Assembly: GCA_045540315.1 (NCBI GenBank)
Contig: JAZQHA010000154.1
Location: forward strand, 1 to 58,590
Direction: 5' to 3'
Length of the DNA stretch: 58,590 nucleotides
Source: CAG-557 sp045540315
GTDB taxonomy: Bacteria > Bacillota > Clostridia > Oscillospirales > Acutalibacteraceae
Shown here: positions 1-7,604 of the stretch, piece after piece
Numbering within the stretch: position 1 is the first letter of the stretch
How the letters are laid out: the number at the start of each line of letters is the position of its first letter
The notes under the pieces: generated by a model
Databases searched by the model: none
What the model saw: only the letters and a program-made list of their open reading frames with translations
What the model was told of the DNA's origin: nothing
Made by a program: the position numbers and the translations under genes

Positions 1-104
1 GCGCCCAAGACCCAAAGGGTCTTCGGCCACCGATAATTCAACAATGTTGAATTCATCGGTACAACGAAAATAAATTAATATTTATTTTCGTTGGCCTCGC
101 GGCC
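1..104. repeat. CL1, cloverleaf repeat element (left part cut by window edge)
   Basis: Three consecutive hairpins are visible: AAGACCC/GGGTCTT (about 7-23), one with stem AATTCAAC/GTTGAATT (about 31-60), and the A+T-rich CAACGAAAATAAA/TTTATTTTCGTTG (63-92). They are followed by the outer 3' arm GGCCTCGCGGCC at 93-104. The matching 5' arm lies outside the window. Same plan and same third hairpin as CL5-CL6, CL8-CL10, CL13 and CL14. It lies upstream of tuf. Confidence 0.85.
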
Positions 105-277
105 AGCGCGAAGGACTGGAATTTGCGCAGAAGCACAAAATAAAAGCAAAAACCTTAAACTGGCACACCTTAATTTGATTTCTATTGATTTTTATAAATC
201 AAATTGTTAAAATGTAAGCATTGGCATTTTTAATTATTAAAATTATTATTTTTTCTGTATCAAAAGGAGGAAATCCA

Positions 278-1480
278 ATGGCAAAGGCTAAATTTGAAAG
301 AAATAAACCTCATGTAAACATTGGTACTATTGGTCACGTTGACCATGGTAAAACTACTTTGACAGCTGCTATTACTAAGGTATTAAATCTTGGTGGTTCT
401 GCAGACTTTGTTGATTATGCAAATATCGATAAGGCTCCAGAAGAAAGAGAGCGCGGTATTACAATCAACACTTCACACGTTGAGTATCAAACAGAGACTC
501 GTCACTATGCACACGTTGACTGCCCAGGCCATGCTGACTACGTTAAGAACATGATTACTGGTGCTGCTCAAATGGACGGAGCAATCTTAGTTGTGTCTGC
601 AGCAGACGGTCCGATGCCTCAGACAAGAGAACACATCTTGCTTTCTCGTCAGGTTGGCGTTCCGTACATTGTTGTCTTCATGAATAAAGCTGACCAAGTT
701 GATGACGAAGAGCTTCTCGACCTCGTTGAGATGGAAATTCGTGACTTGTTGAATGAGTATGAGTTCCCAGGCGATGAGACTCCGATTATTCGTGGTTCTG
801 CTTTAGTTGCTCTTGAGTCTTCCTCAAAGGATCCAAATGCTGATGAATATAAGTGCATTCACGAGCTTATGGCTGCTGTTGATAAGTTCATCCCAACCCC
901 AGAGCGTAAGGCTGACCAACCTTTCTTGATGCCTGTTGAGGACGTTTTCACAATTACTGGTCGTGGAACTGTTGCAACTGGTAGGGTAGAGCGTGGTCAA
1001 CTTAAGACTGGCGAGGAAATTGAACTTGTTGGTTTAGACGAAGAGCGTAGAAAAACTGTTGTTACTGGTATCGAGATGTTCAGAAAAATCCTTGACTATG
1101 CTGAGGCTGGCGATAACGTTGGCGTACTTCTCCGTGGTATCCAAAGAGATGAAATTCAACGTGGTCAAGTTCTTGCAAAGCCAGGAACAATTAATCCTCA
1201 TACCAAGTTCAGAGGCCAAGTTTACGTTCTTACTAAGGACGAAGGTGGACGTCATACTCCTTTCTTCAACAACTATCGTCCACAATTCTACTTCAGAACA
1301 ACTGATGTTACCGGTATTGTTAAGCTTCCAGAAGGCACAGAGATGTGTATGCCTGGCGATAACGTTGTTATGGACGTTGAGCTCATTACACCTATCGCTA
1401 TCGAGGAAGGCTTGCGTTTCGCTATCCGTGAGGGTGGACGTACGGTTGGTTCAGGCGTTGTTACTGCTATCAATGAGTAA
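278..1480 (+). CDS. tuf: Elongation factor Tu
   Basis: EF-Tu (400 aa) is the GTPase that delivers aminoacyl-tRNA to the ribosomal A site in the cytoplasm. The G1 loop GHVDHGKT is at residues 19-26, followed by the switch region with the RGITI motif, DCPGH (G3) and NKAD (G4). The two beta-barrel domains follow and the protein ends in the usual VVTAINE. The start is the ATG at 278, preceded by AAAGGAGG with good spacing; the longer reading frame upstream is not coding. It stands alone, without fusA or rpsJ next to it, and is followed at once by a terminator that is also part of a repeat element (CL2). Identification is certain from sequence. Confidence 0.99.
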   Translation: MAKAKFERNKPHVNIGTIGHVDHGKTTLTAAITKVLNLGGSADFVDYANIDKAPEERERGITINTSHVEYQTETRHYAHVDCPGHADYVKNMITGAAQMDGAILVVSAADGPMPQTREHILLSRQVGVPYIVVFMNKADQVDDEELLDLVEMEIRDLLNEYEFPGDETPIIRGSALVALESSSKDPNADEYKCIHELMAAVDKFIPTPERKADQPFLMPVEDVFTITGRGTVATGRVERGQLKTGEEIELVGLDEERRKTVVTGIEMFRKILDYAEAGDNVGVLLRGIQRDEIQRGQVLAKPGTINPHTKFRGQVYVLTKDEGGRHTPFFNNYRPQFYFRTTDVTGIVKLPEGTEMCMPGDNVVMDVELITPIAIEEGLRFAIREGGRTVGSGVVTAINE

Positions 1481-1530
1481 TTTTGGTTTGATGCCAATAC
1501 ATTAAATTTGAGCGTAGCCCCGGGTTAGGA

Positions 1531-1620
1531 CGCGCCCGCCAAGGAATCGTAAAGATTCCTTGGCGTTTATTTTTTTTACAAAAAAATAACGCGTGGCAAT
1601 AAAATTGCCACGCGGGCGCG
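1531..1620. repeat. CL2, cloverleaf repeat element (divergent subfamily)
   Basis: Outer arms CGCGCCCGC (1531-1539) and GCGGGCGCG (1612-1620) enclose three hairpins: CCAAGGAAT/ATTCCTTGG (1539-1563), TTATTTTTTT/AAAAAAATAA (1567-1589) and CGCGTGGCAA/TTGCCACGCG (1590-1614, sharing its base with the outer arm). The topology is that of the other CL elements but the sequence is unrelated to the GCCGCGAGGC subfamily. Confidence 0.65.
1539..1579 (+). terminator. Rho-independent terminator of tuf
   Basis: The stem CCAAGGAAT/ATTCCTTGG is followed by GCG and a run of eight or more T on the plus strand, 59 nt after the tuf stop. The terminator hairpin is the first hairpin of CL2, so this element doubles as the tuf terminator. 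Confidence 0.8.
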
Positions 1621-1667
1621 CCCGCGCTAGCTGAGTGCTGTAGAGTATAAATAAAATAGAAAAATAT

Positions 1668-2654
1668 TCACTCTCTATGCTGTGCTATGTATTGTTCTAG
1701 TCTTTCAATATCCTGTGTGCATTCTACAACTGTTTGCTCTAGCTCACTAATCTTCTGTTTATCTGCTGTAACACTTTGCATTAAAGCATTAATAGCTTGC
1801 TTATTGATATTAATGTTTTCCTTGCTATTAAGAATTTCCTTTTTGTAGCGTTCAATAGCTTGTATGAATTCTTGAACCGATTGACTTTCTTCGTCAGCTA
1901 ATTGCTGCCATTCTACCGCCATGTTTCGGAACTCTTCACTTTTATTCTCGTCCTCACTTTCATTCGCGTATATTTCAAAAGTTTTAGCGTCCTGATAATA
2001 ACGATTGGCTCGTTCTTGGCCGTCTTTAATACGTTGTTCGTTGTCTTTGATCCATCGTTCGTAGTCTGCAATAGTCTGTTCACTGTCTTTTATATATTGT
2101 TTGCGCTGTTCGATATCTTGTTCACTATTGTTGATGTATTGGTTACGCTCTTCAATATATTGATTGTAATCCATGATATCCTGCTTGTAGCGTTCTATGT
2201 CTTGTTGATAAATAGAAATTTGGTTTTCGTCAGTTTCATTTACAGAAGTACCAATATATTCCTGTTGTTGAACGGACATAGCTTGAGCTTCCAGTTCCAA
2301 TTCATTAATGTGGTGTGGTGAATCTGCGCCGACGTTGTTGAACAGTAAGGAAGCTATTGCAACCATGAAACTAAGCATTGAAAATCCACCGCTAACATTT
2401 GCCAACTCTTCTGGAGAAAGCTCTATTAGGCTTGATATCTCGTGTGAGTTACTGAATGTAGCCATATCCTTCTCAGAGAAGTCGTAACCTAGTTTTTTAG
2501 CTTTGGGCAAAAATATCTCTTGAACGAACTTTTGCACATCCTGCCACGAAAGTTTTTTTACCTCATTTTCTTTTTTGAGTTTTAAAACTTCTGACTTAAA
2601 TCTCTCATCTTGTGCCATTTTTGTGAAAAACTCTTGAATTTGCTTATTTTTCAT
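1668..2654 (-). CDS. Nif11-type leader peptide fused to a heptad-repeat coiled-coil protein
   Basis: A 328-aa protein. Residues 1-90 have the layout of Nif11-like leader peptides: an amphipathic start (QIQEFFTKMAQDERFKSEV), a GYDFSEKDM segment, then ELSPEELANVSGG with the double glycine at 89-90. In known Nif11 and class II leaders a peptidase-containing ABC exporter cuts after GG; such processing here is inference. After GG comes a hydrophobic stretch (about 91-107), then nine consecutive heptads (about 152-214) of the form [D/Y/T/W/R]-I-x4-Q, and further coiled coil to the C-terminus. Start: ATG at 2654, with AAAGGGTGG just upstream; a GTG three codons earlier overlaps that site. The mature part resembles nothing I recognise; a secreted or surface-anchored fibrous protein is the likeliest form. 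It stands alone, convergent with tuf. Confidence 0.85.
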   Translation of the reverse strand: MKNKQIQEFFTKMAQDERFKSEVLKLKKENEVKKLSWQDVQKFVQEIFLPKAKKLGYDFSEKDMATFSNSHEISSLIELSPEELANVSGGFSMLSFMVAIASLLFNNVGADSPHHINELELEAQAMSVQQQEYIGTSVNETDENQISIYQQDIERYKQDIMDYNQYIEERNQYINNSEQDIEQRKQYIKDSEQTIADYERWIKDNEQRIKDGQERANRYYQDAKTFEIYANESEDENKSEEFRNMAVEWQQLADEESQSVQEFIQAIERYKKEILNSKENININKQAINALMQSVTADKQKISELEQTVVECTQDIERLEQYIAQHRE

Positions 2655-2816
2655 TTTAACCACCCTTTCTTATTTGCAAATTTATCTAAATTTTAATATA
2701 TATAATTTTGCCATCAGTTTTTTTGTGAAGTTGCTATATTTTTATAAAAATGCGATTTGTTTTGAAAAGTGCTCACACGGCAAATTTATATACTGTTATA
2801 CCAGATAATTGACTTT

Positions 2817-3683
2817 TTAGTTATCCTCATTTAGCAAATAGTCTCTACAGGATTCAATTATTTTTTCTTTTTCTTTGGTTACAGCTGGATATGCTGGGTT
2901 AATTTGCTCTAGAACATCAACTAACACTTCGGACAAAAAGTACCGCGCAAACCATTTTTTGTCGGCGGGAACGATGTACCAAGGCGCATACGGGGTACTA
3001 GTCTTATTGATGGCAATTTCATAGGCTTTCATATAGTCGTCCCAGTATTTTCTTTCTTTTGTATCAGCGTCCGATAATTTCCAGTTCTTATTTTTCTCAT
3101 CTATTCGCTTCATAAAGCGCTGTTTTTGTTCCTCTTTTGAGATATTAAAGAAAAACTTTACCACTCGGATACCGTTTTCCCAAAGATACTTTTCGAAGTT
3201 AACTATTTGTTCATATCGTTGCTCGAAGATTTTTTCATTTTTGCATCTTTTAGGTAAATTCTGTTTTTTATAAAGCTCATGAACTTTTGCTACCAGGACA
3301 TCCTCGTAATACGAACGATTAAATATACCTATTTTGCCACGAGGCGGGATTTTTCTGGTACACCGCCATAGATAATCGTGTGATAACTCCTCTGTTGATG
3401 GTGACTTAAAATTTGAGACTTCCACACCTTGTGGGTTCACACCGGTCATCACATGTTTAATAGCGCTGTCTTTGCCGCCGGCATCCATTGCCTGGATAAT
3501 AATCAAAACGGCTTCGGTTCCTTGAGCGTAAAGTTTATCTTGCAAAATTTCAATCCGTTTCATATTCAGTAAACTTTTTTCAATAATAACTTCTTTTTCT
3601 GTGTCTAAATTCTTTAATTTTGTTTCTAAATGTTTAATTTTTACTTGTTTGGTGCCATCATATCGATACTTATTTAAATCCAT
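2817..3683 (-). CDS. ppk2: Polyphosphate kinase 2 family protein (polyP:nucleotide phosphotransferase)
   Basis: A 288-aa cytoplasmic enzyme of the PPK2 family, which moves phosphate between polyphosphate and AMP, ADP or GDP. The Walker A region MDAGGKDSAIKHV is at about 66-78 and the Walker B/lid region GIFNRSYYEDVLV at about 118-130. The conserved APWYIVPADKKWFARY block lies near residue 230. Length fits a single-domain PPK2. Which nucleotide is preferred cannot be read safely from sequence. It sits downstream of holA on the same strand, but with a 72-nt gap and its own ribosome site (AAAAGAGGTGAGT), so it may be separately expressed. No exopolyphosphatase or ppk1 is in the window. Confidence 0.9.
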   Translation of the reverse strand: MDLNKYRYDGTKQVKIKHLETKLKNLDTEKEVIIEKSLLNMKRIEILQDKLYAQGTEAVLIIIQAMDAGGKDSAIKHVMTGVNPQGVEVSNFKSPSTEELSHDYLWRCTRKIPPRGKIGIFNRSYYEDVLVAKVHELYKKQNLPKRCKNEKIFEQRYEQIVNFEKYLWENGIRVVKFFFNISKEEQKQRFMKRIDEKNKNWKLSDADTKERKYWDDYMKAYEIAINKTSTPYAPWYIVPADKKWFARYFLSEVLVDVLEQINPAYPAVTKEKEKIIESCRDYLLNEDN

Positions 3684-3755
3684 TTATACTCACCTCTTTT
3701 CCTGTTTGGTGTAATTTTACCACAAACTAAACCGAAATGCAAGGCTTTTTATAAA

Positions 3756-4790
3756 TTATTCTTGAAGTGCAAACTTTGCGATAAGTTCTTCTAATAAAAA
3801 GCGCGGTTCTACGCGGGAACTTTTTAATTTTGAATCTGTTTCGGCAATTAATTTTATACACATTCGGATATAGTCCATAGACATACTTTTGGCATATCGC
3901 TGTGCATTCTCAAGGCGAAACATTTTTCGCTTATAATCAAAAATTTCTGCTACATCATAAATAGTTTTTCCGCTTTGTTCTGCCGCCTTAACACGATACA
4001 AGTCAATATAGTGCGACGCCATAATCGCTAAAATTGCAGTTGGTTCTTCTTTTTTATCGAGTAAAGCCTCAAGCAACTCAAACGCGTGCTTATAATTCTT
4101 AGCTGCGAGAGCTTTTGTTAGTTCAAATATATTCGCCTCAATGTTTTCAACTATTACAGCCTCGATATCTTCTAAAGTTATCTCCTTGCCATTAATATAT
4201 GCACACAACTTCTCGAGTTCTTGCTTAAGCGTTAGTAAATCATTGCCGCATCGGTCTATTATAGCCTGCGCGTTTTTTTCCGATAACGTACATGATAACT
4301 TCTCCGCCCATTTTACGAGCTGTTTTTTTAATTTTGCCGTAGTGAGGAATGGAATATTTAAAACTTCCCCATATTTCTCAAAGAACTTTACGAACGATGA
4401 CCACTTAGCAGCTTTTTTTAGGTTAATATTAAGGCTAGCTATGCTTATAACTAAAACGGTTGTCTCGGGAATATCACTAATAATATCCTTTAATTTTTTT
4501 ATCGTTTCTTGAGGTTCCTTTTCTATATCAAGATCAATTATTTTTACACACTTAAATGGTGCCATAAGGGGCAATGCCTCAACGGCGTCGCCTAAGGTAT
4601 CTATGTCTAAGTCTGGGGACGAAAATACCTGCAAGTTAAAGGCGTTATTACCTCCTTGCAAAACTTTATCAACAAGCAAAGTTGTATAGTAATCTACGAG
4701 ATATTTTTCTTCTCCAAAAATAAAATATGCGCGCTTAAAGTCAAGTGACTTAATCTGTGCGAGAAATTCTGTTTCAGTTATTGTAGCCAT
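3756..4790 (-). CDS. holA: DNA polymerase III delta subunit
   Basis: The 344-aa delta subunit of the clamp loader opens the beta clamp during replication. The N-terminus has the typical YFIFGEEKYLVDYY motif of HolA, followed by the P-loop-less AAA+ core, and the C-terminal all-helical region LYRVKAAEQSGKT...RFLLEELIAKFA typical of the family. It starts one nucleotide beyond the comEC stop, so the two are translationally coupled. The comEC-holA pair is the conserved Bacillota arrangement; rpsT, which often follows, is absent here and ppk2 takes its place. Confidence 0.95.
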   Translation of the reverse strand: MATITETEFLAQIKSLDFKRAYFIFGEEKYLVDYYTTLLVDKVLQGGNNAFNLQVFSSPDLDIDTLGDAVEALPLMAPFKCVKIIDLDIEKEPQETIKKLKDIISDIPETTVLVISIASLNINLKKAAKWSSFVKFFEKYGEVLNIPFLTTAKLKKQLVKWAEKLSCTLSEKNAQAIIDRCGNDLLTLKQELEKLCAYINGKEITLEDIEAVIVENIEANIFELTKALAAKNYKHAFELLEALLDKKEEPTAILAIMASHYIDLYRVKAAEQSGKTIYDVAEIFDYKRKMFRLENAQRYAKSMSMDYIRMCIKLIAETDSKLKSSRVEPRFLLEELIAKFALQE

Positions 4791-4791
4791 G

Positions 4792-7032
4792 TTATACCAT
4801 CCTTTTTATGGAAATATTTCGTTTGTCTTTTAGGTCGATAATTATATTGCCATCTCCAGCGGTCGCAAGAGGTACTTTTTGAGTCTGGGCTAATTTTCTC
4901 ACAAAGTCGCTCGAGTTGGGTAAATCAGCAGTTACGATGCCATACGCACTTGAGATATTTTCTAGATTTTCAAAGTTGCTGGCGGTAACCAAAATGTCAC
5001 AAAATCTATAGTCATCCGGCAAAACCGCAGCATTCCCTCCAGACGGGTTAATTAAAATATTCACATCGTTTATCGTTAAGTAAATATAACTCTGGTCGTT
5101 AAACTTCAACGGCGTGATTTTAACGTTGTCCCAAAAGGTTATGTTCGCTTTTTCTCTAAAATAAACAGCCCTACTGCTATCTGCGAGATTTCGTTCGAGT
5201 TTGTCATCAACCAGCTCATCCTCAGAAAGGACTACATATTGTGGCTCAAATTTTTTAATTAAATCGTTTGCATAAGCGGCAGTTGAGTCTTCAAAATCGC
5301 TAAGCAATACATAATCCAGCTTTTTTATATTTTGTGAATTTAAATATGCCTCTACTATTGAAGATTTAATTTCGTCGCCACCGCAGGATAAAACTGCAGC
5401 GTGAGCATCTCTTGAAAGTAGCGCAGAGCAGCCATTTCCTGTATCTAAAATGGCTAAATGTGTTACGCCTCTATCGAAAAGTTGAAACGAAAAAATTCCG
5501 ACAAACAACACTATCGCCGATAAAATTGCTGCTAGCTTTAGACCACTGTACTTCTCAAATAAAAACAGCGCCAACGCAACCAAAATACAGGTTGCGGCTA
5601 GCCAAAACAAAATCAAGGGTTGAGTTGTCGGAACTGATGCAAATGGAATTTTCGCAAGCAAGTCAGCACACAAGGTTATGCAGTTAATTAAAATTCCAGA
5701 TAAAAGTGCAAGAGGCATTGCGAGAAAAGTAAGCATAGGTATTAAATTTAGAACAGATGCTAATAAGATAAATATCATCATTAACATCGTTGGAGAAACC
5801 AATAAAATATTTGATACGATGCTGATTAGAGATATTCGGCCAAAACTTAACATAATTACTGGCATGGTAGCAAGTGTTGCACTGAGGGTTACGGCAACAG
5901 AACCGGCCAGCTTATTAACTATGGCGGTTTTTCCCTTGAGCCTTTCGCCAAATCGTTTGATTAATTTCTCAAAGTATTCCTCGAATAAAATTATACCCAA
6001 AGTCGAGCTAACTGAAAGCAATAAGCCCAAGTCTCCTGCCGCAAATGGGTTCACTACGGTTAAAAGTAAAGTTGCTATACCTAGCGAGTTGAGAGAATCC
6101 GCCTTCGCAAAGAAAAACTTCCCTAGATAAAACACTATAAGCATAATTCCAGCTCTCATCACGGAGGCTGAAAATCCGGTTAACGCCATAAAGGCTACCA
6201 CTGAAGCGCAAGTTAAGAGGTAACATAACCGTTTGCGCAACTTGGTAGCTTGAAAAATTTGAAAAAACACCGCGGCAATCATTGACGTATGTAAGCCAGA
6301 AACTGCTAGCAAGTGTGAAATACCAATTTCTTTAAAGTTTGACTTTGTGTCATCATCGAGGAAATATTTATCACCCAACAATACACCCACTGCCATAGCT
6401 GCGTGGTCCTTCGGCAAAAGCATTCGTATGGATTCAATGAGTGCCAGCTTTGCTTTCAAGAAATAATAATATATAGGCTTGTCCGCTTGCTCCTCTACAC
6501 CATAATCCTCATACTCATATAGGTACGACAACATGTGAATTCCCTTGGCTGCGTAGTATGTGCGCGAGGAAAATCCGCCGGTGTCCGTTGGCAAAAACAT
6601 GTGTACTTTCCCGGTTATTCTATCATACAAATCTGCGTCCAGCGCCTTAGACATGGATATCCGCAGTTTCATCTTTTGCGGTGCACCCTCATAATTAACT
6701 TGGTCGGTCTCCACTACATAATAATATCTGTTGTAAGCAGTGTATGGAAGTTCACAAATTCGCCCGGAAATCTCAACATCTTGCTCGTGGAGCGCCTCTA
6801 TTGGCTGGATCACCGTACTGGCGACAAAATCATGCGCGATTAAGGCTATGGATATAGTTAAAAAGGCGAGTGGGAGAACTTTCTTTTTTCGCGTTGACCT
6901 TATAAAAAGACAAATGACGAAAAGAAGTAAAAATAGCAACACCAAAATTCTGGAAATCGTGACATTAAAATAAGTAGCTGCAATTAGTGCAGCTAAATAC
7001 GAAAACCCTATTATTGTCAATGGCCTTTTCAT
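4792..7032 (-). CDS. comEC: ComEC/Rec2-type DNA-uptake channel with degenerate C-terminal hydrolase domain
   Basis: A 746-aa polytopic membrane protein. ComEC carries single-stranded DNA across the membrane in natural transformation. The Competence domain signature GDKYFLDDDTK..FKEIGISHLLAVSGLHTSM is present in the middle, followed by many hydrophobic segments. The C-terminal metallo-beta-lactamase-like region is recognisable by position, but the usual DVGQGD has become DTGNGC, and where HxHxDH is expected the sequence reads LSDFEDSTAAY. The metal ligands therefore appear lost. The start is put at the ATG at 7032; a GTG seven codons upstream lies over the GGAGGG site. It is followed directly by holA. 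No comEA, comF or pilus genes are in the window. Confidence 0.9.
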   Translation of the reverse strand: MKRPLTIIGFSYLAALIAATYFNVTISRILVLLFLLLFVICLFIRSTRKKKVLPLAFLTISIALIAHDFVASTVIQPIEALHEQDVEISGRICELPYTAYNRYYYVVETDQVNYEGAPQKMKLRISMSKALDADLYDRITGKVHMFLPTDTGGFSSRTYYAAKGIHMLSYLYEYEDYGVEEQADKPIYYYFLKAKLALIESIRMLLPKDHAAMAVGVLLGDKYFLDDDTKSNFKEIGISHLLAVSGLHTSMIAAVFFQIFQATKLRKRLCYLLTCASVVAFMALTGFSASVMRAGIMLIVFYLGKFFFAKADSLNSLGIATLLLTVVNPFAAGDLGLLLSVSSTLGIILFEEYFEKLIKRFGERLKGKTAIVNKLAGSVAVTLSATLATMPVIMLSFGRISLISIVSNILLVSPTMLMMIFILLASVLNLIPMLTFLAMPLALLSGILINCITLCADLLAKIPFASVPTTQPLILFWLAATCILVALALFLFEKYSGLKLAAILSAIVLFVGIFSFQLFDRGVTHLAILDTGNGCSALLSRDAHAAVLSCGGDEIKSSIVEAYLNSQNIKKLDYVLLSDFEDSTAAYANDLIKKFEPQYVVLSEDELVDDKLERNLADSSRAVYFREKANITFWDNVKITPLKFNDQSYIYLTINDVNILINPSGGNAAVLPDDYRFCDILVTASNFENLENISSAYGIVTADLPNSSDFVRKLAQTQKVPLATAGDGNIIIDLKDKRNISIKRMV

Positions 7033-7080
7033 CGAATTTTTGAGCCCTCCCACACATATTCTATATGTCTTTGCTCAAAC

Positions 7081-7419
7081 TTAACCTGCTGGCCAGTTCA
7101 TTTTGCGACCACCAAGCAAGTGAAAATGCAAATGTTGAACCGTTTGTCCACCGTCTTCTCCGCAATTGTTTACGATTCGATATCCCTTCTCTAGTCCTAA
7201 CTCTTTGGCTATCTTTGCCGCAACCATAAATATTTTGCCAATTACGTCACGGTTATCTTCGCTAATTTGATTTGCGCTCTGAATATGCTCTTTCGGGATT
7301 ATTAGTACATGTATCGGTGCCTGAGGATCTAAATCGTTAAATGCCACGATGTTTTCATCCTCGTAAATTTTATTGCTCGGAATTTCATTATTCGCTATTT
7401 TACAAAAAATACAGTCCAT
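7081..7419 (-). CDS. HIT family nucleotide hydrolase
   Basis: A 112-aa histidine-triad protein. Members of the HINT/HIT branch hydrolyse nucleoside phosphoramidates or dinucleoside polyphosphates. The N-terminal zinc-type CIFCKI motif, the N-x-G region (NNCGEDGGQTVQHLH) and the catalytic QHLHFHLLGG triad close to the C-terminus are all present, so the protein is complete. Ribosome site AGGAGG upstream of the ATG. It lies downstream of alaS on the same strand, separated from it by the CL3 repeat element. The physiological substrate is not known. Confidence 0.95.
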   Translation of the reverse strand: MDCIFCKIANNEIPSNKIYEDENIVAFNDLDPQAPIHVLIIPKEHIQSANQISEDNRDVIGKIFMVAAKIAKELGLEKGYRIVNNCGEDGGQTVQHLHFHLLGGRKMNWPAG

Positions 7420-7451
7420 ATGTGTAGCCTCCTAAATCTCAAGATTTGTTG

Positions 7452-7577
7452 CTTAGCGCAGTCGGGGCGCCGGCCCCACGGCGGTAGCGTTCGCCGTGGG
7501 GCAAGCCAGTGAAATATTATTTCACTGGCTTGCGGCTCGATTGAAAATCGAGCCGGCCGGCGCCCCCCTGCGTTAAG
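7452..7577. repeat. CL3, cloverleaf repeat element (divergent subfamily)
   Basis: Outer arms CTTAGCGCAG..GGGGCGCCGGC and GCCGGCGCCCC..CTGCGTTAAG pair over about 20 bp. They enclose CCCCACGGCG/CGCCGTGGGG (7474-7501), CAAGCCAGTGAAATA/TTTCACTGGCTTG (7502-7532) and CGGCTCGATT/AATCGAGCCG (7533-7555). The element fills the gap between alaS and the HIT gene. Confidence 0.85.
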
Positions 7578-7604
7578 CCAAAACAAGTAATATTAAGCTA
7601 TTTT

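Noticed and set aside
1059..1505. 148-aa ORF overlapping tuf
   Set aside because: Shadow frame of tuf, no ribosome site and no family.
1531..1620. CL2 as a simple terminator only
   Set aside because: The first hairpin with T-run is a terminator, but two further hairpins and pairing outer arms match the cloverleaf plan, so both were listed.
5678..6130. 150-aa plus-strand ORF inside comEC
   Set aside because: Antisense shadow of a membrane-protein gene, no start signals.
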